Shown here in pieces: positions 16,134-25,038 of a DNA stretch of 64,000 nucleotides. The stretch lies in contig OY829369.1 in assembly GCA_963691775.1 (NCBI GenBank), positions 4,464,001-4,528,000 of the forward strand. Direction: 5' to 3'. Below the pieces are notes generated by a model. The model saw nothing but the letters and a program-made list of their open reading frames with translations, had not been told where the DNA came from and made no database searches. The DNA comes from JAZBPO01 sp963691775. Its GTDB lineage: Bacteria > Pseudomonadota > Gammaproteobacteria > Pseudomonadales > Azotimanducaceae. Each line of letters begins with the position of its first letter. Within the stretch, counting starts at the first letter, position 1. Both the position numbers and the translations under genes were made by a program.

Positions 16134-16802
16134 TCAATGGCCTGCGGGCAGGGGCCAACCACCGAGATCCTGCCAGCGATTGACGATCGCGCAGAACAGC
16201 TGCGCGGTACGTTCCGCGTCGTAGAGTGCCGAGTGTGCTTCGCGTGCGTCGAAGGGGATTTCCGCTGCCGCGCACGCCCGGGCCAGAACGGTCTGGCCGA
16301 ATGCAAGTCCGGCTAGCGTGGCCGTGTCGAAGCAGGAGAAGGGATGGAAAGGATTGCGACGAATCTCGCAGCGCTCGGTGGCGGCGAGCAGGAAACCATG
16401 ATCGAAATGGGCATTGTGACCAACCAGCACCGCTCTGGTGCAGCCCTCCTTGCGGATCGCCTTGCGGACCCGACCAAACACGTCAGAGAGACCATCGCGC
16501 TCGCTTACGGCACCGCGCAGCGGGCTGGCCGGATCGATGCCGTTGAATTCCAGCGCGGCGGGTTCGATGTTCGCGCCTTCGAAAGGATCGAGGTGCACGG
16601 TCATCGAGTCGCAAACGGTCAGGCGCTGATCGGCGTCGAACGTGACGAAGACCGCAGCGAGCTCAAGGAGCGCATCGCTCTGCGCATCGAAGCCGCCTGT
16701 CTCGACATCCACGACAACGGGCAGGAAGCCGCGGAATCGTCCGCCGAGGAGCGACGGTTCATCGGTCGCGCCGTGTTCGTCCGTTGCTGATTGCTTGCTC
16801 AC
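16134..16802 (-). CDS. rnt: Ribonuclease T
   Basis: DEDDh-family 3'-5' exoribonuclease that trims the 3' ends of tRNA, 5S and other stable RNAs and helps tRNA CCA turnover. All catalytic residues are visible: VVVDVETGGF (D and E), GHNAHFDHGF (D) and AHSALYDAERT (H and D). FNGIDPASPLRGAVSE and RNPFHPFSCFDTATLAGLA align with E. coli RNase T. I chose the GTG at 16802 (222 residues) because the region upstream lacks family similarity; an ATG at 16883 would add 27 unlike residues. It is divergent from argG. Confidence 0.93.
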   Translation of the reverse strand: MSKQSATDEHGATDEPSLLGGRFRGFLPVVVDVETGGFDAQSDALLELAAVFVTFDADQRLTVCDSMTVHLDPFEGANIEPAALEFNGIDPASPLRGAVSERDGLSDVFGRVRKAIRKEGCTRAVLVGHNAHFDHGFLLAATERCEIRRNPFHPFSCFDTATLAGLAFGQTVLARACAAAEIPFDAREAHSALYDAERTAQLFCAIVNRWQDLGGWPLPAGH

Positions 16803-16937
16803 GGCCCCGCCGTCACCCGTGCATCTTCGCTGCACCGTATCACTGCCCGAGGCTCGCCGGCGATGCGTTCCGCGCAGTACCATCCGCGCCCCCGCAGGGC
16901 GGCATCGGGCCGCGTGCAGTGCTCGGAGTATAGAACC

Positions 16938-18149
16938 ATGGTGGATCGCGTCGTCCTCGCCTACTCAGGCGGCCTCGACACGTCGGTCATCCTCAAGTGG
17001 CTGAAGGAAACCTACGGCTGTGAGGTCGTGACCTTCACCGCCGATATAGGCCAGGGCGAGGAAGTTGAACCAGCGCGCGTGACCGCGGAACGCCTGGGTG
17101 CGGAATCGATCTACATCGAGGATCTGACGGAGCCTTTTGTCGCCGATTTCGTGTTTCCCATGTTCCGTGCCAACGCGCTTTACGAGGGGGAGTACCTGCT
17201 CGGGACTTCGATCGCGCGGCCCCTTATCAGTCAACGCCTCGTCGAGATCGCGCGCGAGACCGATGCTGACGCGATCGCGCATGGCGCCACGGGCAAGGGT
17301 AACGACCAGGTCCGCTTCGAACTCTGCGCCTATGCATTGGAGCCGGGTATCCAGGTGATCGCGCCTTGGCGCGAATGGGATCTGAACTCCCGTGAGGCGC
17401 TCATGGCGTTCTGTGAGCGTTATCAGATTCCCGTTCAGCGCAGCGGCAATGAACAGAAGCCGCCGTATTCCATGGACGCGAATCTGCTGCACGTTTCCTA
17501 CGAGGGCGGTGAGCTGGAGGATCCTTGGGTCGCTCCGAACGAGGACATGTGGCGCATGACGACGTCTCCGCTGCGCGCGCCGGACGTTCCGGAGGAATTC
17601 ATCCTGACCTTCGAGCACGGTGATCCCGTTGCCCTCGACGGCGAGCGCCTGTCACCCGGGCAGATGCTCAAGCGTCTGAACATGCTCGGGGGCCGTCACG
17701 GCGTCGGTCGAGTCGACATCGTCGAGAACCGCTACGTCGGCATGAAGTCTCGAGGCTGCTATGAGACGCCCGGCGGCACGATCCTGCAGCGGGCCCATCG
17801 CGGCATCGAGTCGATCACGCTTGATCGCGAGAGCGGCCATCTGAAGGACTCGCTCATGCCGCGCTATGCCGAAGTGATCTACAACGGTTACTGGTTCGCG
17901 CCGGAGCGCATTGCCATGCAGGCCCTGATCGATGAGACCCAAAAGCGCGTCAACGGCGATGTGCGCCTGGAGCTCTATCGCGGCAATGTCCGAGTGACGG
18001 GTCGGAGGAGCGATGGCGACAGCCTCTACGATGAGACGGTCGTCACCTTCGAAGACGACGCGGGTGCCTACAATCAGGCCGACGCTGCGGGTTTCATTCG
18101 TCTGAATGCGCTGCGTCTGCGCACCCTCGCTTCACGCAAGGGACGCTGA
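16938..18149 (+). CDS. argG: Argininosuccinate synthase
   Basis: Joins citrulline and aspartate with ATP to give argininosuccinate (arginine synthesis). The 403-residue length fits the standard bacterial enzyme. The PP-loop ATP motif AYSGGLDTSVILKWL is at residues 8-22. HGATGKGNDQVRFEL, NEQKPPYSMDANLLH and MKSRGCYETPGGTIL follow. The ATG at 16938 has GGAG 11-14 nt upstream. The argD-argF operon is 5 kb away on the other strand; no argH is in the window. Confidence 0.98.
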   Translation: MVDRVVLAYSGGLDTSVILKWLKETYGCEVVTFTADIGQGEEVEPARVTAERLGAESIYIEDLTEPFVADFVFPMFRANALYEGEYLLGTSIARPLISQRLVEIARETDADAIAHGATGKGNDQVRFELCAYALEPGIQVIAPWREWDLNSREALMAFCERYQIPVQRSGNEQKPPYSMDANLLHVSYEGGELEDPWVAPNEDMWRMTTSPLRAPDVPEEFILTFEHGDPVALDGERLSPGQMLKRLNMLGGRHGVGRVDIVENRYVGMKSRGCYETPGGTILQRAHRGIESITLDRESGHLKDSLMPRYAEVIYNGYWFAPERIAMQALIDETQKRVNGDVRLELYRGNVRVTGRRSDGDSLYDETVVTFEDDAGAYNQADAAGFIRLNALRLRTLASRKGR

Positions 18150-18176
18150 TTTCGAACGCGAGTGCGAGGACGCAGC

Positions 18177-18848
18177 ATGGCTGGACACTACGAGGTCATC
18201 TTCTCCGGCGAGATCTACGCGGCCGTTGATCCCGTGAAGGTCCGGAGCGATATGGCACGGATATTCCGCCAACCCGCTGAAAAGGTGCACCGCTTGTTCG
18301 ACGGTCGCACCTGGGTACTCAAGGACGGCCTGGATCGAGCCACCGCTGAGCGCTATCAGGTGGAACTCGCGAAGATCGGTGTGATTTCGGAAGTGCGCGA
18401 CAGGGCCCCGAAGTATGAGGTCGAGAAGGTCGTCGACCAGCACGCGCAGAGCCAGAACTTCACGCTCGAGAAAGTCGCGATCGCGAAGATGAAGTGTCCC
18501 GATTGCGGCTACGAGCAGCTCGAGGCGGACTACTGCGCGCGCTGCGGCGTCAGCATCGCGGTTGCACTTGCAAAAGCGACGGTCCGCGCGAAGGAAGACG
18601 AGGTTATCCAGCAGCGCATCCAGCTCCTGCGCGATCGCCGAGAGGGCCGTAGCGCGGGAGCGCAAGAGCAGACCGTGCCCGATGCCGCAGGACGGGATGG
18701 CATGGTCCAGGAGACAACGGCCGAATTCCTTCGCTCGCCTTCTAGCGCGGGGTCCCCTTCCATGGCCTGGGTTGTGGGGGGGCTCGGGATCCTCGCGGTG
18801 ATCGTCGGTTTGCTCGTCCAGCGGGGGATTATCGTCCTCAATTTCTGA
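18177..18848 (+). CDS. Zinc-ribbon, C-terminally membrane-anchored protein of unknown function
   Basis: 223 residues. Residues 1-75 (YEVIFSGEIYAAVD ... ARIFRQPAEKVHRLFDGRTWVLKDGLD) form a compact domain I have seen at the start of gammaproteobacterial zinc-ribbon and RDD-type membrane proteins, but it has no known activity. Residues 106-124 form a zinc ribbon, CPDCGYEQLEADYCARCG (C-x2-C-x10-C-x2-C). A charged linker leads to one C-terminal transmembrane helix (about 199-217), which would leave most of the protein in the cytoplasm. The ATG at 18177 has GAGGA upstream. It follows argG by 27 bp on the same strand and may be cotranscribed. No function is assigned. Confidence 0.8.
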   Translation: MAGHYEVIFSGEIYAAVDPVKVRSDMARIFRQPAEKVHRLFDGRTWVLKDGLDRATAERYQVELAKIGVISEVRDRAPKYEVEKVVDQHAQSQNFTLEKVAIAKMKCPDCGYEQLEADYCARCGVSIAVALAKATVRAKEDEVIQQRIQLLRDRREGRSAGAQEQTVPDAAGRDGMVQETTAEFLRSPSSAGSPSMAWVVGGLGILAVIVGLLVQRGIIVLNF

Positions 18849-18856
18849 AGCGCGCT

Positions 18857-19495
18857 TCAGTCGTAGGCTGTCTTGCTCCGGTACTCGCACAGATCCTCGA
18901 TGACGCAGGCCCCGCACTGCGGCTTGCGGGCCGTGCACACGTAGCGGCCATGAAGGATCAACCAGTGGTGGGCATCCTTCAGATAGGCATCAGGGATCAG
19001 GCGCAGTAATCGCTTCTCGACTTCGAGCACGGTCTTGCCCTTGGCGATGGGGATCCGGTTCGCAAGGCGATAGATGTGCGTGTCGACGGCCATGGTCGGC
19101 TCACCGAACGCGGTGTTGAGGACAACGTTCGCCGTTTTTCGCCCTACACCCGGCAAGGCTTCCAGCGCTGTGCGGTCTCGGGGGACCTCGCTGCCGTGCA
19201 CGTCGATGAGCAGACGGCAGGTGGCGATCACGTTTTTTGCTTTCGAATTGAACAGGCCGATGTGCCGGATATGTCGGCTGACGCCGCTCACGCCAAGCGC
19301 ATGCATCGCTAGTGGCGTTGGCGCTTCGGCGAATAGCGTTCGCGTCCCTTTGTTGACGGACACGTCCGTAGCCTGCGCCGAAAGGATCACGGCGATCAGC
19401 AGCTGGAACGGGTCAGCGAACTCAAGTTCCGTGGTGGGATTCGGGTTCTCGGCCTTCAGGCGCTCGAAGATCTCAGTGCGCGTGTCGCGGTTCAT
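18857..19495 (-). CDS. nth: Endonuclease III
   Basis: DNA glycosylase/AP lyase that removes oxidised pyrimidines in base-excision repair. The 212 residues carry the helix-hairpin-helix LPGVGRKTANVVLNTAF with catalytic lysine, the catalytic aspartate in AVDTHIYRLANR, and the [4Fe-4S] site C-x6-C-x2-C-x5-C (CTARKPQCGACVIEDLC). It ends the rsxABCDGE-nth operon, 3 bp after rsxE, the same order as in E. coli. Confidence 0.98.
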   Translation of the reverse strand: MNRDTRTEIFERLKAENPNPTTELEFADPFQLLIAVILSAQATDVSVNKGTRTLFAEAPTPLAMHALGVSGVSRHIRHIGLFNSKAKNVIATCRLLIDVHGSEVPRDRTALEALPGVGRKTANVVLNTAFGEPTMAVDTHIYRLANRIPIAKGKTVLEVEKRLLRLIPDAYLKDAHHWLILHGRYVCTARKPQCGACVIEDLCEYRSKTAYD

Positions 19496-19498
19496 GGT

Positions 19499-20257
19499 TC
19501 ACCCGATCTCGCCGGTGGTGCGAACGCGGCGGTCGGCGGCAGTCCGAGTCGCTGCGGGCGCGCGCTTCGCGCGGCGATCCTCCCAGGCGCTCTTCGCCGC
19601 GATGAGCAGGCCCATGGCGAGAAACGCGCCGGGCGGCAGGACGGCGAGCAGGAAACCGCGATAGTCGGGGATGAGCGTGAGGGTCCAGTCCGCTGCTGAG
19701 GGCCCGAGCAGAAGGTCCATGCCGCTGAACAGCGTGCCCTGTCCGATCACTTCGCGCAGTGCACCGAGGACCACGAGTACGAGCGTGAAGCCGAGGCCCA
19801 TCATCAGGCCGTCTAGCATCGAGGGTGCCACCGGGTGCCGCGAGGCGAAGGCGTCGGCGCGGCCTAGGATGGCGCAATTCGTGACGATGATCTGAACGAA
19901 CAGCGCCATGACCGTGTACAGCTCGAAGGCATAGGCCTGCATGAGCAGCGTCGCCACGGTGGTAAATGACGCGATGATCATCACGAATGCAGGGAGGCGG
20001 ACGTTCTCGGGAACGAAGTTGCGAATCAGCGAGACAGATAGGTTCGAGCCGACCAGAACGCCGATGGTGGCGAGACCTAGGCCGAGCGCATTGACGACCG
20101 TACCGGTGACAGCGAGGAGCGGGCACAGGCCGAGTAACTGGACAAGGGCAGGATTGTTCGCCCAGAGACCTTGCTGAGCGATCTCGCGTGCGCTCGGCGT
20201 GGCTATGACGGGGGAGGGTGCGGGCATGTCCTCATCGGCCAGCGTTGCGTCGCTCAT
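19499..20257 (-). CDS. rsxE: Electron transport complex subunit RsxE (RnfE)
   Basis: Integral membrane subunit of the Rnf/Rsx complex, which couples ferredoxin/NADH electron transfer to ion movement or, in E. coli Rsx, keeps SoxR reduced. The 252 residues contain WANNPALVQLLGLCPLLAVTG near the N-terminus, about six hydrophobic segments and the cofactor-side motif IIVTNCAILGRADAFASR. The C-terminal tail is Arg-rich. The start overlaps rsxG by 4 bp, indicating translational coupling. Confidence 0.96.
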   Translation of the reverse strand: MSDATLADEDMPAPSPVIATPSAREIAQQGLWANNPALVQLLGLCPLLAVTGTVVNALGLGLATIGVLVGSNLSVSLIRNFVPENVRLPAFVMIIASFTTVATLLMQAYAFELYTVMALFVQIIVTNCAILGRADAFASRHPVAPSMLDGLMMGLGFTLVLVVLGALREVIGQGTLFSGMDLLLGPSAADWTLTLIPDYRGFLLAVLPPGAFLAMGLLIAAKSAWEDRRAKRAPAATRTAADRRVRTTGEIG

Positions 20258-20883
20258 CCCTGTTCCTCCGTAGTACCGAAGAGCGCGCGGCGCCCTTCGT
20301 CCTCGAACCAGTGCAGGGCCCGGGACACGCCCGTGATGACGGCGCGGGGCGTGATTGTCGCACCGGTGAAGCCGTCGAAGGCGCCGCCGTCCTTGGTCAC
20401 GGCCCAGCCATCAGCGGCCGGATTCCGGAGCGAACGGTCGTCGAAGCTCTTGATCCAGTCGGATTTGCGCAATTCGATCTTGTCGCCAAGCCCTGGCGTC
20501 TCGCGGTGTTCCAGGGTGCGCACGCCGACCACGGAGCCATCCGGGCGCACGCCTAGGAGGAGGCGGATCTCGCCGCTGTACCCGTCCGGGATGCGGACCG
20601 GCACCATCGCGGCGACTGCGATGCCGTCGCGGCGGGCAATATAGGCGGGTTCCGCCACCTCGAGTCCGAGCGCGGCCGCGTCCAGTTCGATGACATCCTC
20701 GAGGATCGCGTTGTCGAAGGCCTCGGCAGGAAGAATCTCCAGCAGCGCCCGGCGGCGCGCAGCCTCCCGCTGCTCGACGATCGCGTCACGCGTCGTGTAT
20801 TCGGTTACCGCGATTACCCCGACCGTGATCGCGGCGAACAGGAGCAGACCGACGGCATTGCGCAGGATCGAGTCCCAGAGCAT
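20254..20883 (-). CDS. rsxG: Electron transport complex subunit RsxG (RnfG)
   Basis: Membrane-anchored, periplasm-facing flavoprotein subunit of the Rnf/Rsx complex. The 209 residues have one N-terminal transmembrane helix (LLLFAAITVGVIAVTEYTT), an FMN-binding domain with ETPGLGDKIE, and DGFTGATITPRAV, the motif whose threonine carries covalent FMN. The ATG at 20883 overlaps the rsxD stop as ATGA. Confidence 0.96.
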   Translation of the reverse strand: MLWDSILRNAVGLLLFAAITVGVIAVTEYTTRDAIVEQREAARRRALLEILPAEAFDNAILEDVIELDAAALGLEVAEPAYIARRDGIAVAAMVPVRIPDGYSGEIRLLLGVRPDGSVVGVRTLEHRETPGLGDKIELRKSDWIKSFDDRSLRNPAADGWAVTKDGGAFDGFTGATITPRAVITGVSRALHWFEDEGRRALFGTTEEQG

Positions 20884-21902
20884 CAGGCCGCGCCTCCATG
20901 TCCGTAGGTGCGGGGACGGGTGTATTGATCGATGAAAGGCGCTGCCAGGTTCATCAACAGAACGGCAAAGGCCACCGCGTCGGGGTAATTGCCGAAGGCG
21001 CGGATGACGAATACCAGTGCGCCTACGCCTGCGCCGAAGATCAGGCGTCCGCGCAGGCTTGTGGCCGAGCTGACGGGATCGGTCACGATGAAGAAGGCGC
21101 CGAACATGGTCGCGCCAGATAGCAGATGATGTGCCGGCGATCCGAGCGAGTCCGAGCTGCCGCCGTCCCAGAAGCACAGCGACAGGAATGCGAGGGTCGC
21201 GAGCATGGCGACGGGCGCGTGCCAGGTGAACAGGCGCTGCTGCAGCATCCAGGCGCCGCCAGCGAGGAACGCGAGATTCACCCATTCCCAGCCGATGCTC
21301 GCAAACTGGCCTGCGAGGCCGCTGCCGGCCCGCCATTCTTCGCTCGTCAGACCGCCGCGAAACTTGAAGTCATCGAGGGGCGTTGCGCCCGTCAGCGCAT
21401 CCGGGACCGGTCCGCCCGCGAAGATCTGGGCCAGGGTCTCGCCGAGGGGGAGGCCGCCGCCGGCAAGCGCGGGGGCCCAGGTCGACATCTCGACTGGGAA
21501 GCTGATCAATAAAACCACATAGCCGAGCATGGCCGGATTGAAGGGGTTCTGGCCGATGCCGCCATAGAGCTGCTTGCCGAAGGCGATGGCAAAGGCGGTG
21601 CCGAGGAGCGTCATCCACCACGGCAGGAGCGGCGGCAGTGAGAGCGCGAGCAGGACGCCGGTCAGCACCGCTGACGAATCGGACAGGACCGGTATCGGTG
21701 CGCGCCCCCGCAGCCGCACAATCGCGGCCTCGGTGGCGAGCGCAGCGCCCACGGCAAGGAGCAGGTTGACGACGACGCCCCAGCCGAAGAACCAGATCAG
21801 CGCAAGGAGGCCCGGCACGGCGGCGAGGGCGACGCGCTGCATGACGGTGGCCGTGCCGAGCGGGCGGTGCGCATGCGGTGAGGAGACGACAAGCGGGCTC
21901 AT
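20883..21902 (-). CDS. rsxD: Electron transport complex subunit RsxD (RnfD)
   Basis: Integral membrane flavoprotein subunit of Rnf/Rsx. The 339 residues contain multiple hydrophobic helices, GKQLYGGIGQNPFNPAMLGY and the FMN-attachment motif LTGATPLDDFK. GATMFGAFFIVTDPVSSAT is the C-terminal family signature. It overlaps rsxC by 4 bp. Confidence 0.96.
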   Translation of the reverse strand: MSPLVVSSPHAHRPLGTATVMQRVALAAVPGLLALIWFFGWGVVVNLLLAVGAALATEAAIVRLRGRAPIPVLSDSSAVLTGVLLALSLPPLLPWWMTLLGTAFAIAFGKQLYGGIGQNPFNPAMLGYVVLLISFPVEMSTWAPALAGGGLPLGETLAQIFAGGPVPDALTGATPLDDFKFRGGLTSEEWRAGSGLAGQFASIGWEWVNLAFLAGGAWMLQQRLFTWHAPVAMLATLAFLSLCFWDGGSSDSLGSPAHHLLSGATMFGAFFIVTDPVSSATSLRGRLIFGAGVGALVFVIRAFGNYPDAVAFAVLLMNLAAPFIDQYTRPRTYGHGGAA

Positions 21903-23749
21903 GCGGTGCCGTCCGATTCCGCCCGGAGTGCTTCCAGCTTGCCTTCCATGCCCTTGATCTTGGCTTCGAGCTTGCCGGCGCGAACGCCATCACCTTCTTC
22001 GAGGGCAGCGGCGTGATCGGCGCGAGTTTTCTCGATGCGTGCAGCCAGGGCCTCGTGGCGGGCCCGGGGATCCAGCTTGCGCGCTGCGGTCTGCTCGCCA
22101 GCGTCGGCTGCCTTGGGGGGCGGCGCACCGGCGCGCTCCAGTGCCGCCGCCACGACCGCGGCACGCGCTGCGCGATCAGCGGCGGGGGCGGGCTCTCCGC
22201 CCCCAGGTGCATCGCCGGGCGCCTCTTTCGGCGGCGCCGCTGCGGTGGCCGCGGATTCGGCAGCCGCTGCAGCGGCCTTTGCCTCCGCCTTCTTGCGTGC
22301 CGCGTCGGCGCGGGCGCGCTTTCTTGCCTCCCGTTCGGCGAGCTCCGCCTCGATACGTGCCTGGCGGTGCTCGAAGCGTTCGCGGGAGCGCTCCGCACGC
22401 ACTGCGTCGACGTCCTGCTGGCGGATCGCCGCCTTCGTGTGCCGATAGTACTGGACAAGGGGAATCGCGCTCGGACACACCCAGGCGCACGCCCCGCACT
22501 CGATGCAGTCCATCAATGCGTGCTCGCGCGCAGCGTCAAGCTCCTGCGCGCGCGAAAACCAATAGAGCTGCTGTGGCAGCAGTCCGGCCGGACAGGCGAC
22601 CTCACACATGCCGCAGCGGATGCACGATTGCTCTGGCGCTGGGTCAGGAAACTCCGCAGCGGTAGCCGCGAGGATGCAGTTTGTGGTCTTGACGATCGGC
22701 ACGCTCGTCTCGTGCATCGCGACGCCCATCATCGAACCGCCCATGACCAGGCGCGCAAGACGGTCGGTCGCAAGTTCGGCGCGCGAGAGCAGGTGCGCAA
22801 AGGGGGTGCCGAGGCGGACGTCGAAGTTCCCGGGCGCGTCCACGGCGCGGCCGGTGACCGTTGTGACGCGACGGATCAGGGGCTCGCCGTCTTCGATCGC
22901 GCGCCGTACGGCGACGGCAGTTCCGACGTTCTGACAGAGAATGCCGAGATCCGCCGGTAGGCCACCGCTCGGAACCTCCCTGCCGGTCACGATCTGGATG
23001 AGCTGTTTTTCACCACCAGAGGGGTAGCGTGTCGGAATCACGACGATCTCGATGCGAGGGTCGCCCGCTTCGCGTTCCGCCTGCTGCAGCGCTGCGATCG
23101 CTTCGGGCTTGTTGTCCTCAAGCACGATGAGCGCTTCCGTCGTGCCGGAAAGGTGCATGAGGATGCGCGCACCCGCGACGATCTCGTCGGCGCGGTAGCG
23201 CATGAGTACGTCGTCCGCGGTGATGTAGGGCTCGCACTCGACGCCATTGAGAATCAGCGTCTGCAGGCTTCCGTCATGCCCGCCGGCAAGTTTGACCGCG
23301 GTTGGAAAACCGGCGCCGCCAAGGCCGGCGATGCCCGCTGCGCGCACGCGCTCAACGAGCTTGGCCGGCGCCAGGTCGGCCCAGTTCTCTATCGGCGTGC
23401 GCTCGATCCAACGATCCTTGCCGTCCGGGGCGATGACGATGCACAGATCCGGGAGGCCGGAGGGATGAGGGATCGGCCGTGCTTCGATCGCAACGATATG
23501 CCCCGAGCTCGGTGCGTGAATTGCAGCGCTCACAGCACCTGCAGCCTCGGCAATGCGCTGTCCCGTAAGGACGAAGTCGCCAACGTTGACGCAGGGCTTT
23601 GCGGATGCGCCCACGTGCTGCCGCAGGGGCAGCACGAGGTGGTCTGCAAGCCCCGCGTCGCGGATCGCAACGGCGTTGGACAGGTGTTTCTCCTCCGGAG
23701 GATGGATACCTCCGCGGAGCGGCCAGAGCTGGCGGACGGCGCTGCTCAC
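21899..23749 (-). CDS. rsxC: Electron transport complex subunit RsxC (RnfC)
   Basis: Peripheral NADH/FMN and 4Fe-4S subunit of Rnf/Rsx. The 616 residues show GGIHPPEEKHLSN, the dinucleotide/FMN region GIAGLGGAGFPTAVKL with ILNGVECEPYITADD, PSGGEKQLIQIVTGREVP, and two [4Fe-4S] motifs CIRCGMCEVACP and CIECGACAWVCP. Residues about 445-616 are an Ala/Glu/Arg-rich coiled-coil tail, as in the long RsxC of enterics. The GTG start overlaps the rsxB stop as GTGA. Confidence 0.96.
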   Translation of the reverse strand: MSSAVRQLWPLRGGIHPPEEKHLSNAVAIRDAGLADHLVLPLRQHVGASAKPCVNVGDFVLTGQRIAEAAGAVSAAIHAPSSGHIVAIEARPIPHPSGLPDLCIVIAPDGKDRWIERTPIENWADLAPAKLVERVRAAGIAGLGGAGFPTAVKLAGGHDGSLQTLILNGVECEPYITADDVLMRYRADEIVAGARILMHLSGTTEALIVLEDNKPEAIAALQQAEREAGDPRIEIVVIPTRYPSGGEKQLIQIVTGREVPSGGLPADLGILCQNVGTAVAVRRAIEDGEPLIRRVTTVTGRAVDAPGNFDVRLGTPFAHLLSRAELATDRLARLVMGGSMMGVAMHETSVPIVKTTNCILAATAAEFPDPAPEQSCIRCGMCEVACPAGLLPQQLYWFSRAQELDAAREHALMDCIECGACAWVCPSAIPLVQYYRHTKAAIRQQDVDAVRAERSRERFEHRQARIEAELAEREARKRARADAARKKAEAKAAAAAAESAATAAAPPKEAPGDAPGGGEPAPAADRAARAAVVAAALERAGAPPPKAADAGEQTAARKLDPRARHEALAARIEKTRADHAAALEEGDGVRAGKLEAKIKGMEGKLEALRAESDGTA

Positions 23750-24336
23750 GCGGCCTCCGCGGCGTGTGGCCGGCGATCGCTCGCGATGAGTCCAGGCACG
23801 GGCATGGACCAGGCCCAGTCACCGATACCCTTCTGTCGCGGCAGCATGTCGATGCAGTCGACGGGGCAGGGTTCGACGCATAGATCGCAGCCCGTGCACT
23901 CATCAGCGATGACCGTGTGCATGTGCTTGGCAGCGCCTAGGATCGCGTCTACGGGGCACGCCTGGATGCACTTGGTACAGCCGATACATTCCGCCTCGCG
24001 TATGTACGCCACGAGTGGTTCCGACGCTTCGCCATCGAGGGGTTCAGGGTCGCAGCCGATGAGATCCGCGATCGCCCCGATGGTCGCATCGCCGCCGGGG
24101 ACGCAAAGATTGATCGGATCGGCGCCGGCTGCGATGGCTTCTGCATAGGGACGGCAGCCGGGATGACCGCACTGACCGCATTGTGTCTGGGGTAGCAGTT
24201 CGTCGATCTGCTCGACGACAGGATCCGCCTCCACGCGCAATCGGATCGCGGCCCATCCGAGGACGGCGCCGAAAAGGGCTGCGATCGCACCAATGGCGAT
24301 GATCGCGGTTGTCGAGGCTGTGAGCGCTGCGAGCAT
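23746..24336 (-). CDS. rsxB: Electron transport complex subunit RsxB (RnfB)
   Basis: Fe-S subunit of Rnf/Rsx, anchored by an N-terminal transmembrane helix (residues about 9-34). The 196 residues carry the CGQCGHPGCRPYAEAIA cluster motif and two ferredoxin-type [4Fe-4S] motifs, CIGCTKCIQACP and CTGCDLCVEPCP. The ATG at 24336 is chosen since the helix begins there; 7 bp separate it from the rsxA stop. An upstream in-frame start at 24360 would lie inside rsxA. Confidence 0.96.
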   Translation of the reverse strand: MLAALTASTTAIIAIGAIAALFGAVLGWAAIRLRVEADPVVEQIDELLPQTQCGQCGHPGCRPYAEAIAAGADPINLCVPGGDATIGAIADLIGCDPEPLDGEASEPLVAYIREAECIGCTKCIQACPVDAILGAAKHMHTVIADECTGCDLCVEPCPVDCIDMLPRQKGIGDWAWSMPVPGLIASDRRPHAAEAA

Positions 24337-24343
24337 CCTGCGT

Positions 24344-24919
24344 TTACACCAGGCCCGCAAAGCCCATGAACGCGAGGCTCATGAGTCCGGCGGTGATCAT
24401 ACCGATGGCGGGGCCCCTGAAGGGTGCTGGAACGTCGGCCGCCGCAAGGCGCTCGCGCATGGCCGCGAACAGGACGAGGACGAGGGAGAAGCCCATGGCC
24501 GCGCCTGCACCGTAGAGCGTTGCTTCCACGAAGCTGCGCGATGCCGTGATGTTGAGCAGGGCCACCCCGAGCACGGCGCAGTTCGTGGTGATCAGCGGCA
24601 GGAACACGCCCAGCACCCGATAGAGCAGCGGACTTGTGCGTCTGACCAGCATCTCCGTGAACTGCACGAGCCCTGCGATTACGAGGATGAAGGCGATGAT
24701 CTGCAGGTACTCGAGGTCGAACGGCTCCAGGATCAGGCGATAGGTGAGCCAGCTCGCCACCGAGGCCAGCGTGAGTACGAAGGTTGTCGCGAGCGACATG
24801 CTCATGGCCGTCTCGAGCTTGTTCGAGACGCCCATGAAGGGGCACAGCCCCAGAAACTGTACGAGCACGAAGTTGTTGACGAGAATCGCGCCGAGCAGGA
24901 TGAGCATGAAGTCGGTCAA
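24344..24919 (-). CDS. rsxA: Electron transport complex subunit RsxA (RnfA)
   Basis: First gene of the rsxABCDGE-nth operon, an integral membrane subunit with about six helices. The 191 residues match E. coli RsxA nearly end to end: VNNFVLVQFLGLCPFMGVS, LPLITTNCAVLGVALLNI, FAAMRERLAAADVPAPFRG. The start is the TTG at 24919, since the resulting MTDFMLILLG matches E. coli MTDYLLLFVG and AGGAG lies 9 nt upstream; the ATG at 24907 would lose the conserved N-terminus. Confidence 0.96.
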   Translation of the reverse strand: MTDFMLILLGAILVNNFVLVQFLGLCPFMGVSNKLETAMSMSLATTFVLTLASVASWLTYRLILEPFDLEYLQIIAFILVIAGLVQFTEMLVRRTSPLLYRVLGVFLPLITTNCAVLGVALLNITASRSFVEATLYGAGAAMGFSLVLVLFAAMRERLAAADVPAPFRGPAIGMITAGLMSLAFMGFAGLV

Positions 24920-25038
24920 GCGGTCGGGCTCCTGGTCTCGGCGCTGTGTGGCGCTCGCATGCTTGCGCCGCCGCTCGCCGTTCGGGCCCGTGGATTATCG
25001 ATGGCGGGGCTGACCCGCCACAAGTCGGAGGTCTGGGC

